Source: Paenibacillus sp. J2TS4
GTDB taxonomy: Bacteria > Bacillota > Bacilli > Paenibacillales > NBRC-103111
NCBI RefSeq assembly: GCF_018403245.1
Contig: NZ_BOSH01000001.1
Coordinates: forward strand, 1-64,000
Length of the DNA: 64,000 nucleotides
Direction of reading: 5' to 3'
The notes under the pieces were generated by a model. The model was given only the letters and a program-made list of their open reading frames with translations. It was not told where the DNA came from and made no database searches. Below, piece after piece: positions 25,654 to 34,987 of the stretch (its first letter is position 1; every line of letters starts with the position of its first letter). The translations under genes were made by a program, and so were the position numbers.

Positions 25654-28221
25654 ATGATTATCATCACCAAATTGCATATCCCCCAAGCGCGAAGCGCACT
25701 TGTCCAAAGGCAACGCCTCTATTACCGGCTAAATGACGGATTGAACGGCAACTTAACCTTCATTACGGCGCCAGCCGGATACGGCAAAACGACACTGCTC
25801 AGCGAATGGTCGCGAACGATCAAGCCTCCTGTCGCCTGGGTATCGCTGGATGCGGGAGATAACGAGCAGATGCGCTTTTGGAGCCATACCGTTGCGGCGT
25901 TGAAGCAGGCTTATCCGGAATTTGACGAACAAAAGGCGCTGAACTTTGCCGCGGCGGATACATCGGGAGCCTCGCTGATTGCCGCACTGATCAATGAACT
26001 TGATCGCTTGTCACAGCCGATCGTGCTCGTGTGGGACGATATCCATCATATCGAAGAAGAAGCAACTAGGCACGGCATCGAATACTTGTTGGAACGCCTG
26101 CCCACGCATATTCATCTTTATATGTCGAGCCGGACTTCAAGAGCGGTGCGTTTGCCCAGATTGAGTTTGGAAAACAAACTGAATCGGTTGGAAGCGGACG
26201 ATTTGCGTTTCACCCGGGAAGAAACGACAAATTTTTTCTCAACGTGCAGCGGGTCGGCCCTGTCCTCCGAAGAGATTACCGCTGTACAGCAACGGACGGA
26301 AGGGTGGGCGGTTGCGCTGCGTCTGGCGGCCCTGGCGTTAGACGAAAAAGCCGATCCCGCGGAAGTCTTGCGCAAGATGTCGGCCACGGAAGGCGATATA
26401 TCGGATTATTTTTTTGAGGAAGTGTTGACCCGGCAGCCGGAAGCGCTGCAACAGTTTTTGCTTCGATCTTCGGTGTTGCAACGAATGACTGGCGAGCTTT
26501 GCGACGCCGTAACCGGTCTGCCGGACAGTATGGCGAGCTTGCGGCAATTGGAACAGGACCAATTGTTTCTCGTTCCTTTGGACGACCAGCGCAAGTGGTT
26601 TCGATATCACCCTTTGTTCCAGCATTTTTTACTGCGGCAACTGGATAGCCGGGAACCCAGGCAGGTAAACTTGCTTCACGTTACGGCGGGAAAGTGGTTG
26701 GAGGAGAACGGTTATCTGTATGATGCAATGGATCATTATCTATCCGCATCAAGCTATGAACATGCCCTTCGCCTATTGGAGGCGGTTGCCCCGCAACTGA
26801 TGAGAAAAGAATGGTCGACGTTGCTTACATGGCTTGACGAGATTCCCGATGCCGTGCTTTTCGCCAGGCCGATGATGCTCATGACGCAGATCGTTTCGTT
26901 GTTTTTATCGGGACAAATTGAATTGGCAAAGACGAAGCTGACTTGGGCGAAGGAACTATTCGCCGAGACGGTGTCTTCATTTCCTGAACAGGCGATTGAA
27001 TCATTCCAAGCAGGACTATGTGTGCTGGAAGCGTTCAGGGCTTATTTTGAGAGAGATTTTGAAGCATCAATCCGGCATTTTGAAGCCTATATGCAAAGAA
27101 ACCCTTCAGGAGATTTCTTTGTCGGTCTTGGCACGGATGACGATGGTTATCTCCCGATTTGGGATGTGTATGCTTTTGTAGACAACCTGAAAGAGGCGGA
27201 ACGGGTGTTGAAAGCCTATTTGCGGATTTGGTCCGGAACCCGAAATGTGTTTTTCATTGCCAATCTGTATATCAGTTATGGAAAGCTAATGTACGAGTGG
27301 AACCGGTTGGAGGAGGCAGAGCGGTATTTTAACCAGGCGCTGGACATTGGCAAGACTTACCATAACCAAAATCTCATCACCATTTCTTTCTTATGGTTAA
27401 CTCGAGTCTATTCAGCGGAAGGTCGGCAAAATGAGGCAAAAACGATCCTTCAATCATTGGCGAATCAAATCAAAGGCAACCAATATCCCAATCTCTCCCG
27501 AAAAGTGGCATGGACCATGGCGTTGCAAGGGCGGATATGGGGAGAGGCGAAATCCGTGAAACAATGGTTAAGAACGAATGGTTTGCGTTCCAAAGATGAA
27601 ATTCCGCTGTCCATGATGGAAGAGTATGACTTGCTCGCCTGCCTGTTGGCAGAACAGGGAAAGACCGAGGAAGCCGTATCGTTAATCGAGCGGCTCTTGC
27701 GCATCGCAGGCGATCCGGAAAGGCGAAACGATAGGATTCGCTTGCTGGTTCACAAAAGCAAAATTGTTTTTTTGCAGGGAAATGTTGTTCTCAGCATGGA
27801 TGCATTGGAGGAGGCGCTGTCTCTGGCACAGCCGGAGGAATACATTCGTACATTTGTCGACGAGGGGGCGGCCTTGGGGCTGCTGCTGGATCAGTATGTG
27901 AAACTGCGGCAACATCATCAGCGCCGCCCAGGCAGGAAAGTGCCGTTGCCTTATGTCAAGCGATTGTTGCAGTTGATTGCTTATCCAGGGGGAACGGTCC
28001 AAGCTCCTGTACCTAAGGAATGGTTCAAACCTGCCTTGACCGACGCTGAACGGAAGGTGCTCCGGCTCATGCAAACAGGGATTTCGAACCGGGACATGGC
28101 GCTAAAGCTGGGTGTTTCGTTATCGACTGTAAAGACGCACATCAATAATATGTATAGCAAGTTGCAAGTGACAAGCCGGTTGCAGGCGATCGACCGTGCG
28201 AGAAAGCTCAACTTATTCTAA
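25654..28221 (+). CDS. MalT/LuxR-type STAND transcriptional activator 2
   Basis: An 855-residue paralogue of regulator 1 with the same plan: Walker A APAGYGKTT (39-47), Walker B IVLVWDD, TPR-like middle, and LuxR HTH at the C-terminus (SNRDMALKLGVSLSTVKTHI). The ATG at 25654 aligns with the start of regulator 1; an ATG four codons earlier (25642) is also possible and sits very close to AAGGAAGG. The cassette motif of gene C starts 24 bases after its stop, mirroring regulator 1 and gene A. The two regulators probably read related sites, so cross-regulation is possible. Confidence 0.9.
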   Translation: MIIITKLHIPQARSALVQRQRLYYRLNDGLNGNLTFITAPAGYGKTTLLSEWSRTIKPPVAWVSLDAGDNEQMRFWSHTVAALKQAYPEFDEQKALNFAAADTSGASLIAALINELDRLSQPIVLVWDDIHHIEEEATRHGIEYLLERLPTHIHLYMSSRTSRAVRLPRLSLENKLNRLEADDLRFTREETTNFFSTCSGSALSSEEITAVQQRTEGWAVALRLAALALDEKADPAEVLRKMSATEGDISDYFFEEVLTRQPEALQQFLLRSSVLQRMTGELCDAVTGLPDSMASLRQLEQDQLFLVPLDDQRKWFRYHPLFQHFLLRQLDSREPRQVNLLHVTAGKWLEENGYLYDAMDHYLSASSYEHALRLLEAVAPQLMRKEWSTLLTWLDEIPDAVLFARPMMLMTQIVSLFLSGQIELAKTKLTWAKELFAETVSSFPEQAIESFQAGLCVLEAFRAYFERDFEASIRHFEAYMQRNPSGDFFVGLGTDDDGYLPIWDVYAFVDNLKEAERVLKAYLRIWSGTRNVFFIANLYISYGKLMYEWNRLEEAERYFNQALDIGKTYHNQNLITISFLWLTRVYSAEGRQNEAKTILQSLANQIKGNQYPNLSRKVAWTMALQGRIWGEAKSVKQWLRTNGLRSKDEIPLSMMEEYDLLACLLAEQGKTEEAVSLIERLLRIAGDPERRNDRIRLLVHKSKIVFLQGNVVLSMDALEEALSLAQPEEYIRTFVDEGAALGLLLDQYVKLRQHHQRRPGRKVPLPYVKRLLQLIAYPGGTVQAPVPKEWFKPALTDAERKVLRLMQTGISNRDMALKLGVSLSTVKTHINNMYSKLQVTSRLQAIDRARKLNLF

Positions 28222-28244
28222 TCCCCTCCTTTTTCGCACGGATT

Positions 28245-28323
28245 TCTCCACCGCCTATCTCAACCTTTTCGTCCTTTGCGACGGGGAGGGTTGATCACAA
28301 CGGGGCGGGAATGTGTATATAAT
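28245..28323 (+). promoter_or_regulatory. cassette promoter motif, copy C
   Basis: TCTCCACC at 28245, TCAACC at 28260-28265, GGTTGA at 28289-28294 and TATAAT at 28318-28323. GGTTGATCACAACGG is identical to copy A. Confidence 0.72.
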
Positions 28324-28373
28324 CTACTGGATGAGGTTTTTAATAGATAAATAGAAGGAGGAATGTACATAGG

Positions 28374-31300
28374 ATGAATGCGAAAAGAAACAAAATTTGG
28401 CTTCTATTCCTCGCAATCTGGCTCGGTTTGGCGGGCGTAGTGCCGTTACCATCAACAATGGCGGCCAATGAGGGAACAAGCTTCTATTTTGCCGCAGGTT
28501 CGGGAACGGAAGACGATCCGTATATTATCGAGATGCCGGAGCAATTGTATGCGTTAAGCGAACATCAGCACGACAATCAAGATGCATATTTAAGCGCTCA
28601 TTTTCAGTTAGCAGAGGAAATTAACTTTACGGATGGGGATTGGACTACAAACCCGTGGGAGCCGATTGGAACGGATGGTGCTCCTTTTACTGGCACATTC
28701 GATGGCAACGGATATGTGATTCGTAACCTCAAGGTGGACAAAACAGAAAATTTCGTTGGCATGTTTGGAGTGATCGGCACAGATGGCATTGTCCGGAACG
28801 TCACTTTGCAAAACGCCGATATAACTGGAATTAATATCGTTGGCACTTTAGCAGGGCAAAATTATGGGAAAGTGAAAGCTTCTTCAGCATCAGGTCATGT
28901 AATAGGAAAAAATGGAGTCGGCGGCTTGGTGGGCTCAAATAGAGGCAGGGTAGAGGCCTCATACGCAACAGGTAGAGTAAGTGGTGAGGTTCAAGTCGGT
29001 GGCTTGGTGGGCTATAATAGCGGCACAATACAAACTTCCTATGTGACGGGTGATGCGGATGGTTCTTATATTGTCGGCGGCTTGGTAGGCGATAATGAAC
29101 GCGGCACTGTGCAGGACTCGTATGCGACGGGAAGAGTGAGTGGTTCTAACTCTGTCGGCGGCTTGGCAGGCCATAATAGCGGCACAATACAAACTTCGTA
29201 TGCGACAGGAGAGGTGACTGGCTCGCAACAAGTCGGCGGCTTGGTTGGCAATAATGGCAACACTGTGCAGACCTCGTACTGGAATAGGGATGTAGTATCA
29301 GAGGGTATTGGAAGTGGCAGTGGAGATGCTACAGGTCTCACAGAGGAACAGATGCAAGACAAAAGCAATTTTACCGTTTTTGATTTTGCTGCCACTTGGG
29401 CGATAAAGGACGGAGGCATACCCTATCTGAAACCTGTGGTCATCGGGATTGTTGAAACTGCCCCTGTTACCGTGCCGTTCGGAACGCCATTCGAACAGAT
29501 TCCTTTGCCGGGGCAACTAAATATCAAGCTGAGCGACGGCGAGATCCTGCAAGATGTTGATGTCGAATGGGATGCAGCTGACAACCCCGGATATGATCCA
29601 AATACTGCTCGCGCATATATCATGACGGGAACGTTAAAGCTGGACGACGTTGAAGCGGTTGCCTCTCATTCGGATGAAACGGTAACTGTCAAGGTGATCG
29701 TCAAACAAGATCAGTCTTGCGAAACAGGCAGAACGTACGTTAAAGCGAACGGCGGAGACGATACAAATGACGGATGCAGCTGGGATACGGCCTTCGCTAC
29801 CTTGCAACAGGCGCTGGATGCGACGGATACCAGTAATGGAGATACATATGAGATCTGGATGGCCAAGGGAACGTACGTCCCGACCGGCAACAAAATCGGG
29901 GATGACCCACGAACAGTTCATTTCAAGATGAAGAACGGTGTGGCTATTTATGGCGGGTTTGCAGGAAACGAGGAACCGGAAACGTTCGATCTCGCACTGC
30001 GAGATTTTGTCGCTAATGAGACGATTTTGAGCGGGAAAATTGGCCTGGGTGATGACGATAGTGACCATGCCTACCATGTCTTTTATCATGACGGTGGAGT
30101 AGACGAAACCGCGATTTTGGATGGGGTGACGATCACAGGGGGAAGAGCGAATGGAACAGATTTCGATAATAACGGCGGCAGTGGGATGTACAATAGAGAA
30201 AGTCATCCGGCCTTGACGAATGTGACGATCAGTGGCAATATGTCCAACTCTAGCGGTGGCGGGATGTATAATGATTCTAGCAATCCGGCCTTGACGAATA
30301 TGACGATTAGCGGTAATACATCCAACTATGGCGGCGGGATTTACAACGTTTCCAGCAGCCCATCCTTGACGAAAGTGACGATCAATGGGAATAAAGCAAG
30401 TGCTGCGGGCGGCGGGATGTACAATACTCGCAGCAGCCCTGTCTTGACGAATGTGGCGATTAGGGAAAATACATCCAGCAGTGGCGGTGGGATAGCTAGC
30501 GCTTTCAGCAGCCCATCCTTGACGAAAGTGACGATCAATGGGAATAAAGCAAGTGGTGCGGGCGGTGGGATGTACAATACTCGCAGCAGCCCTGTCTTGA
30601 CGAATGTGGTGATTAGGGAAAATACATCCAGCAGCTATGGCGGTGGGATATCTAGCGTTTCCAGCAGCCCATCCTTGACGAATGTGACGATCAGCGGAAA
30701 CAAGTCCGACTCATTTGGTGCTGGAGTGTACAACCGTACCGGCAGCATGACCTTGCTCAATGTAATCATTAGCGGTAATGCAGCTGACATAGGCGGCGGG
30801 GGTATGCTAAACTCTGATAGCAGCCCAATCCTGACAAATGTAATCATCAGTGGGAATTTAGCCAAATACCAAGAAGGCGGCGGGATAATCAACGTTTCCG
30901 GCAGCAGTCCAACCCTGACGAATGTAACGATCAGTGGAAATACAGCTAAAACGAAAGGCGGTGCGATATATAACCAAGGTAGCAGCAAGTTTCTTATACG
31001 AAATAGCTTGATCTGGGGAAATGGATTAGACAACGGTGAAGAGAACAATATTTCGAACGATAACCCTTCCGACTCCAACGTCGTATTCAGCTTGATTGGC
31101 GATCCTCTCGCCGAGGGACCCGACGGGGTTGATTTAGACACCATTACGATCGATACGCTCCTTAAAACTCCCATGTCTTTCGGCGACGCGCCGACGACGG
31201 AAGGAGACTATCGTCTGAAGCAGGGTTCACCTGCGATCAATGGTGGGAATAATGACCTCGTTCCTCACGGAGTCGCAACGGATCGAGACGGTAATCCGCG

Positions 31301-33779
31301 CATTGTCGGAGGACGCGTTGATCTTGGGGCGTATGAGTATCAGGACAACGATGAAGAAACGCCTGTTCCGACACAAGTGGAGATTGCTGGCGCGGGGACA
31401 ATCGTTATTCCGGCCAGCGACAAAGCGCCAATAACGGAGCAATATAGAGCCGATGTGCTCGACGAAAATGGCGATGTAATGCCGAATGAAAAAGTGCAAT
31501 GGAGCGTCACAGCGTCGGAAGGTGTCAGCATCGATCTAGAAAAGGGATTGTTGACGATAACCGACCAAGCGTCGGCAGGACCGATAATGGTGAAGGCGAC
31601 CTTGGATGGTGATGCAGCCATTTTCGGTGAATTCGGCGTTACGTTACAAGTGAGTGCGGTGAAGGAGCCCGTTCCGAGTGACATCGACATTCGCGGTGCC
31701 AAGGAGATCATCCTTCCAGCCAGCGGTGAACCGCCGATAACGAAGCAGTATGAAGCCGATGTGCTCGACGAAGATGGCGATGCAATGCCGAATGAAAAAG
31801 TGCAATGGAGCATCATAGCGACGGAAGGCGTCAGCATCGATTCGGAAACGGGGCTATTGACGGTCACGGATCAAGCGTCGGCAGGACCGATAATGGTGAA
31901 GGCGACCTTGGATGGTGATGCAGCCATTTTCAGTGAATTCGGCGTTACGTTACAAGCGAGTGCAGTGAAGGAGCCCGTTCCGAGTGACATCGACATTCGC
32001 GGAGCCACGGAGATAACTATTCCAACCAGCGGTGAACCGCCGGTAACGAAGCAGTATGAAGCCGATGTGCTCGACGAAGATGGCAATGTGATGCCAAATG
32101 AAAAAGTGCAATGGAGCGTCACAGCGACGGAAGGCGTCAGCATCGATTCGGAAACGGGACTATTGACGATAACCGACCAAGTGTCGGTAGGACCGATAAC
32201 GGTGAAGGCGACCTTGGAGAGTGATGCAACGATTTCCGGAGAAATTAACGTTACACTGCGAGCAGGTTCAGAGGAACCGCCAGATCCAGACACGGAAGCT
32301 CCGCAATGGCGTGAAGGCGATGAACTGACCGTTTCGGACATCACACAGACGAGCGTGAAGCTGTCCTGGCCGGAAGCTACGGATCATATCGGCGTGACTG
32401 GTTATCGAATCTACGTCGAAGATAAGGTACGGAAGACGGTCAGCGGCAGTGTCTATGGAATCACTGTCCTCGACCTGGAGGCGGATACGGAATACACGTT
32501 CAAAGTCACAGCGTATGACGAAGCAGGAAGCGAGAGTGCTCCATTGACCGCCGCAGCAAAGACGTTGCCGGAGCGATCTGAACCAGTGGGAGAAGCGCCG
32601 CAATGGCCGGAGAATAGCGAACTGACCGTTTCAAACATCACGCAAACCAGCGTAAAGCTGAGCTGGCCAAGCGCTACCGATCAGGTTGGCGTAACTGGCT
32701 ATCGGATTTACATTGATGATGACAACTGGCAACCCCAGACCGTCTCAGGAAACGTGCGCGAATATACTATCCAGAATTTGCGCACAGGCACGACGTATAC
32801 ATTTAGCGTCAAGGCGTATAACGAAGCGGAGAAAGAAAGCGCACCGCTCAGCAAGCAAGCGACCACAGCCCGTTCATCTGGCGGAGACGGTGGATCCGGC
32901 AGTTCGGGTGGCGGCGGAGGCGGGTACGTATTGTCCAACAACGCAGATCTGGCGGACTTGCAAGTATGGACCAACGAGAAAAAGTTGAAGCTCAGCCCAT
33001 CATTTTCATCGGGAATGACAGAATATATCGCCCATACAGAGGCCGAGCAGATCGAGATTGTGGTTAAAGAAGCGCACTCTGCAGCGAAAGTGATATGGAA
33101 GGATAAAGTGATTACAGACAGAATCAAAGATGATCTGAAGGAAGGCAAAAATACGTATGTACTAACGGTGCAGGCTGAGAATGGCACGAAGAAAAAATAT
33201 ACGCTAACTGTTTACCGCGAAACGCTACAACCATCCGAACCGCTTATTGAATTTACCGACATTGCTGGGTATTGGGCGGAAAACTACATCAGGAGCGCAG
33301 CAGCGAAAGGCATCGTCAGCGGTTATCCTGACGGCACATTCAAACCGAACAACCCTGTTACCCGTGCCGAGTTTACCGTCATGCTGGCAGGCAATTTGAA
33401 ACTGGAAGGGCAAGGTGCGGCTCTTGCATTTACGGACAACGACCAAATCGGCAGATGGGCAAAACAAGCCGTTGCACAGGCGGTAGAGGCGGGGATTATC
33501 GATGGATACAATGATGGCAGTTTCCGGCCGAATAACCGTATCACTCGTGTGGAGATGGCGGCGATGATTGCCCGGGTACTCAAGCAGCAGCTTAACACCA
33601 ATGTGACAACCGGCTTTGCCGATGATGAAGCGATTCCCGAGTGGGCGAAAGGCGCGGTCGAAGCGATTCGCAAACTTGGCATCGTCGATGGCCGCGGCGG
33701 AAACCGCTTTGCGGCAAACGAAACGGCTACTCGCGCGGAAGCAACGATGATGCTGCTTCGGATGTTAGAACACAAATAA
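28374..33779 (+). CDS. SLH-anchored surface protein C (GLUG, beta-helix)
   Basis: An 1801-residue protein. Signal peptide 1-31. GLUG repeats about 103-300 (VGGLVGYNSGTIQTSYVTG pattern), a Big_4-type Ig domain 356-443, a long parallel beta-helix 453-991 built from LTNVTISGN and LTKVTINGNKA coils, three similar Ig-like domains 1000-1296 (VQWSVTATEGVSIDSETGLL), two FN3 1306-1498, Gly-rich linker, cadherin-like domain 1518-1613 and three SLH domains 1625-1801. GLUG repeats occur in IgA-protease-like and adhesive surface proteins. The beta-helix start (DPRTVHFKMKNGVAIYGGF) closely matches protein A. AAGGAGG lies 12 bases before the ATG, somewhat far. Confidence 0.9.
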   Translation: MNAKRNKIWLLFLAIWLGLAGVVPLPSTMAANEGTSFYFAAGSGTEDDPYIIEMPEQLYALSEHQHDNQDAYLSAHFQLAEEINFTDGDWTTNPWEPIGTDGAPFTGTFDGNGYVIRNLKVDKTENFVGMFGVIGTDGIVRNVTLQNADITGINIVGTLAGQNYGKVKASSASGHVIGKNGVGGLVGSNRGRVEASYATGRVSGEVQVGGLVGYNSGTIQTSYVTGDADGSYIVGGLVGDNERGTVQDSYATGRVSGSNSVGGLAGHNSGTIQTSYATGEVTGSQQVGGLVGNNGNTVQTSYWNRDVVSEGIGSGSGDATGLTEEQMQDKSNFTVFDFAATWAIKDGGIPYLKPVVIGIVETAPVTVPFGTPFEQIPLPGQLNIKLSDGEILQDVDVEWDAADNPGYDPNTARAYIMTGTLKLDDVEAVASHSDETVTVKVIVKQDQSCETGRTYVKANGGDDTNDGCSWDTAFATLQQALDATDTSNGDTYEIWMAKGTYVPTGNKIGDDPRTVHFKMKNGVAIYGGFAGNEEPETFDLALRDFVANETILSGKIGLGDDDSDHAYHVFYHDGGVDETAILDGVTITGGRANGTDFDNNGGSGMYNRESHPALTNVTISGNMSNSSGGGMYNDSSNPALTNMTISGNTSNYGGGIYNVSSSPSLTKVTINGNKASAAGGGMYNTRSSPVLTNVAIRENTSSSGGGIASAFSSPSLTKVTINGNKASGAGGGMYNTRSSPVLTNVVIRENTSSSYGGGISSVSSSPSLTNVTISGNKSDSFGAGVYNRTGSMTLLNVIISGNAADIGGGGMLNSDSSPILTNVIISGNLAKYQEGGGIINVSGSSPTLTNVTISGNTAKTKGGAIYNQGSSKFLIRNSLIWGNGLDNGEENNISNDNPSDSNVVFSLIGDPLAEGPDGVDLDTITIDTLLKTPMSFGDAPTTEGDYRLKQGSPAINGGNNDLVPHGVATDRDGNPRIVGGRVDLGAYEYQDNDEETPVPTQVEIAGAGTIVIPASDKAPITEQYRADVLDENGDVMPNEKVQWSVTASEGVSIDLEKGLLTITDQASAGPIMVKATLDGDAAIFGEFGVTLQVSAVKEPVPSDIDIRGAKEIILPASGEPPITKQYEADVLDEDGDAMPNEKVQWSIIATEGVSIDSETGLLTVTDQASAGPIMVKATLDGDAAIFSEFGVTLQASAVKEPVPSDIDIRGATEITIPTSGEPPVTKQYEADVLDEDGNVMPNEKVQWSVTATEGVSIDSETGLLTITDQVSVGPITVKATLESDATISGEINVTLRAGSEEPPDPDTEAPQWREGDELTVSDITQTSVKLSWPEATDHIGVTGYRIYVEDKVRKTVSGSVYGITVLDLEADTEYTFKVTAYDEAGSESAPLTAAAKTLPERSEPVGEAPQWPENSELTVSNITQTSVKLSWPSATDQVGVTGYRIYIDDDNWQPQTVSGNVREYTIQNLRTGTTYTFSVKAYNEAEKESAPLSKQATTARSSGGDGGSGSSGGGGGGYVLSNNADLADLQVWTNEKKLKLSPSFSSGMTEYIAHTEAEQIEIVVKEAHSAAKVIWKDKVITDRIKDDLKEGKNTYVLTVQAENGTKKKYTLTVYRETLQPSEPLIEFTDIAGYWAENYIRSAAAKGIVSGYPDGTFKPNNPVTRAEFTVMLAGNLKLEGQGAALAFTDNDQIGRWAKQAVAQAVEAGIIDGYNDGSFRPNNRITRVEMAAMIARVLKQQLNTNVTTGFADDEAIPEWAKGAVEAIRKLGIVDGRGGNRFAANETATRAEATMMLLRMLEHK

Positions 33780-33885
33780 ATGAACGCAGGGATCACCGTA
33801 TAAAAAAGTCCATACAGATTACTATAAGCAACGAAGGACGATGCCATCGCGAACAGCATTCGAACAGGTGGTTAATGTGATGACA

Positions 33886-33925
33886 GGGGCATTTCCATCC
33901 TCAAGAAGAGAAATGCCCCTTATCT
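33886..33925 (+). terminator. terminator after surface protein C
   Basis: GGGGCATTTC pairs with GAAATGCCCC, then TTATCTTAT. It is a diverged copy of the terminator at 25587. Confidence 0.8.
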
Positions 33926-33929
33926 TATA

Positions 33930-33990
33930 AGGGAGGAAGAGAAGCAGCGATGATATCCCCTGGGTGCGAAGCGCTCTTGTCCAAAGATAA
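33930..33990 (+). pseudogene. deletion scar of a third MalT/LuxR regulator
   Basis: After the copied terminator comes the start region of a regulator 2-like gene: GGGAGG, ATGAT at 33950, then, with about 20 bases missing, TGCGAAGCGCTCTTGTCCAA, which matches the first codons of regulator 2 (25654 on). After about 33990 the similarity ends. Roughly 2.5 kb of coding sequence has been lost, leaving only the first dozen codons. Confidence 0.7.
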
Positions 33991-34291
33991 GAGCGTTACA
34001 ATATTTTAATCTGCCACAGTCCTTGGCGCTGTGGTATTTATTATTTTGGTGGAGTGCTTGACTGGCAGCGATGAGGTCAGGGGGGCGATCCCTGTAGGAT
34101 CCACCATTCAAACAACTATTGATATGGTAGAGTTGCCGTTTTTAATTATATTGACCTGATTTATTATAGCTCAAGCAACGAATACGCTTGAGCCATTGTT
34201 GTTCTACTGACTTTTTGTTTGAATTGAGTATTTCTTGGGATTATGAGTTGAATGCATTAGTACGTGATAGATAAAATACTTTTCAATAAAC
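33991..34291. other. intergenic region without a recognised gene
   Basis: AT-rich stretch between the regulator scar and the TetR gene. A short hairpin (CCACAG near 34014 with CTGTGG near 34029) is present. No gene seen. Confidence 0.4.
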
Positions 34292-34321
34292 TTACTTTGT
34301 AGTAACATTACTTATGAGTAA
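34292..34321 (+). promoter_or_regulatory. double TetR operator
   Basis: Two adjacent 14-bp inverted repeats, TTACTTTGTAGTAA (34292-34305) and TTACTTATGAGTAA (34308-34321), share the half-site TTACT and have centres 16 bp apart. They lie 20 bases upstream of a TetR gene, the normal place for an autoregulatory operator. Confidence 0.7.
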
Positions 34322-34341
34322 TTTATAGAAAGGAAGATTGG

Positions 34342-34926
34342 ATGGTAAAGTCAAGTAAGGAGAAAGGAAAAGCAAGTAAAGCTCGGTTGCTTACATTAGC
34401 TGCCTCTGAGTTTTCTAGAAGAGGCTATCATGATACTAAAATTAGTGATATTGTAGCCGCGGCCGGACTTACTCAGCCCGCATTCTATTTATATTTCTCT
34501 AGTAAAGAAGCGATATTTATAGAATTAACTCAAGCTTTTCATAACCGGATGAGGACATTAATTGAAAATAGCTTACTAGATTCCGCAATGGAACAGGAGA
34601 ATGTTTTTGAACACATCAAAACAAAGTTGAAAATGTTCTTTGAGTTTTTGGCGATGGAACCCGATTTAACGAGAATAGGATTATTCGTCAATCCGAATAG
34701 AGCTCAGATTCGAGCGGATATGGTTCGCATGGTTCGGGATAATTTGGTCAAAGAACAGCAGTCTGGTTATTTTCGCAGTGATTTGGATATGGAATTTGTG
34801 GCTGAATGTTTAGTAAGTATGATCGAAAAGTTAACAGAAACACGTTTATTGCCAGGTTTAAGTAGTGCAGGTCATTTAGCGACCCAAATCGTCGATTTAT
34901 TATTAAATGGGATGATTGCGGAATAG
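34342..34926 (+). CDS. TetR/AcrR family repressor
   Basis: A 194-residue protein with the N-terminal TetR HTH (about 14-60): LTLAASEFSRRGYHDTKISD then IVAAAGLTQPAFYLYFSSKE, ending FIELTQAF. The C-terminal helical ligand domain is of usual length; its ligand is unknown. AAAGGAAG lies 6-7 bases before the ATG. It is probably cotranscribed with surface gene D, 61 bases downstream, making D the only surface gene here under a repressor-type regulator. The paired inverted repeats upstream suggest that it controls both itself and D. Confidence 0.88.
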   Translation: MVKSSKEKGKASKARLLTLAASEFSRRGYHDTKISDIVAAAGLTQPAFYLYFSSKEAIFIELTQAFHNRMRTLIENSLLDSAMEQENVFEHIKTKLKMFFEFLAMEPDLTRIGLFVNPNRAQIRADMVRMVRDNLVKEQQSGYFRSDLDMEFVAECLVSMIEKLTETRLLPGLSSAGHLATQIVDLLLNGMIAE

Positions 34927-34987
34927 ATGAATATTATTTCTATATCTTTTTCGTACTAATTTTTTAGAAAGGTGGAATGAACTCATC

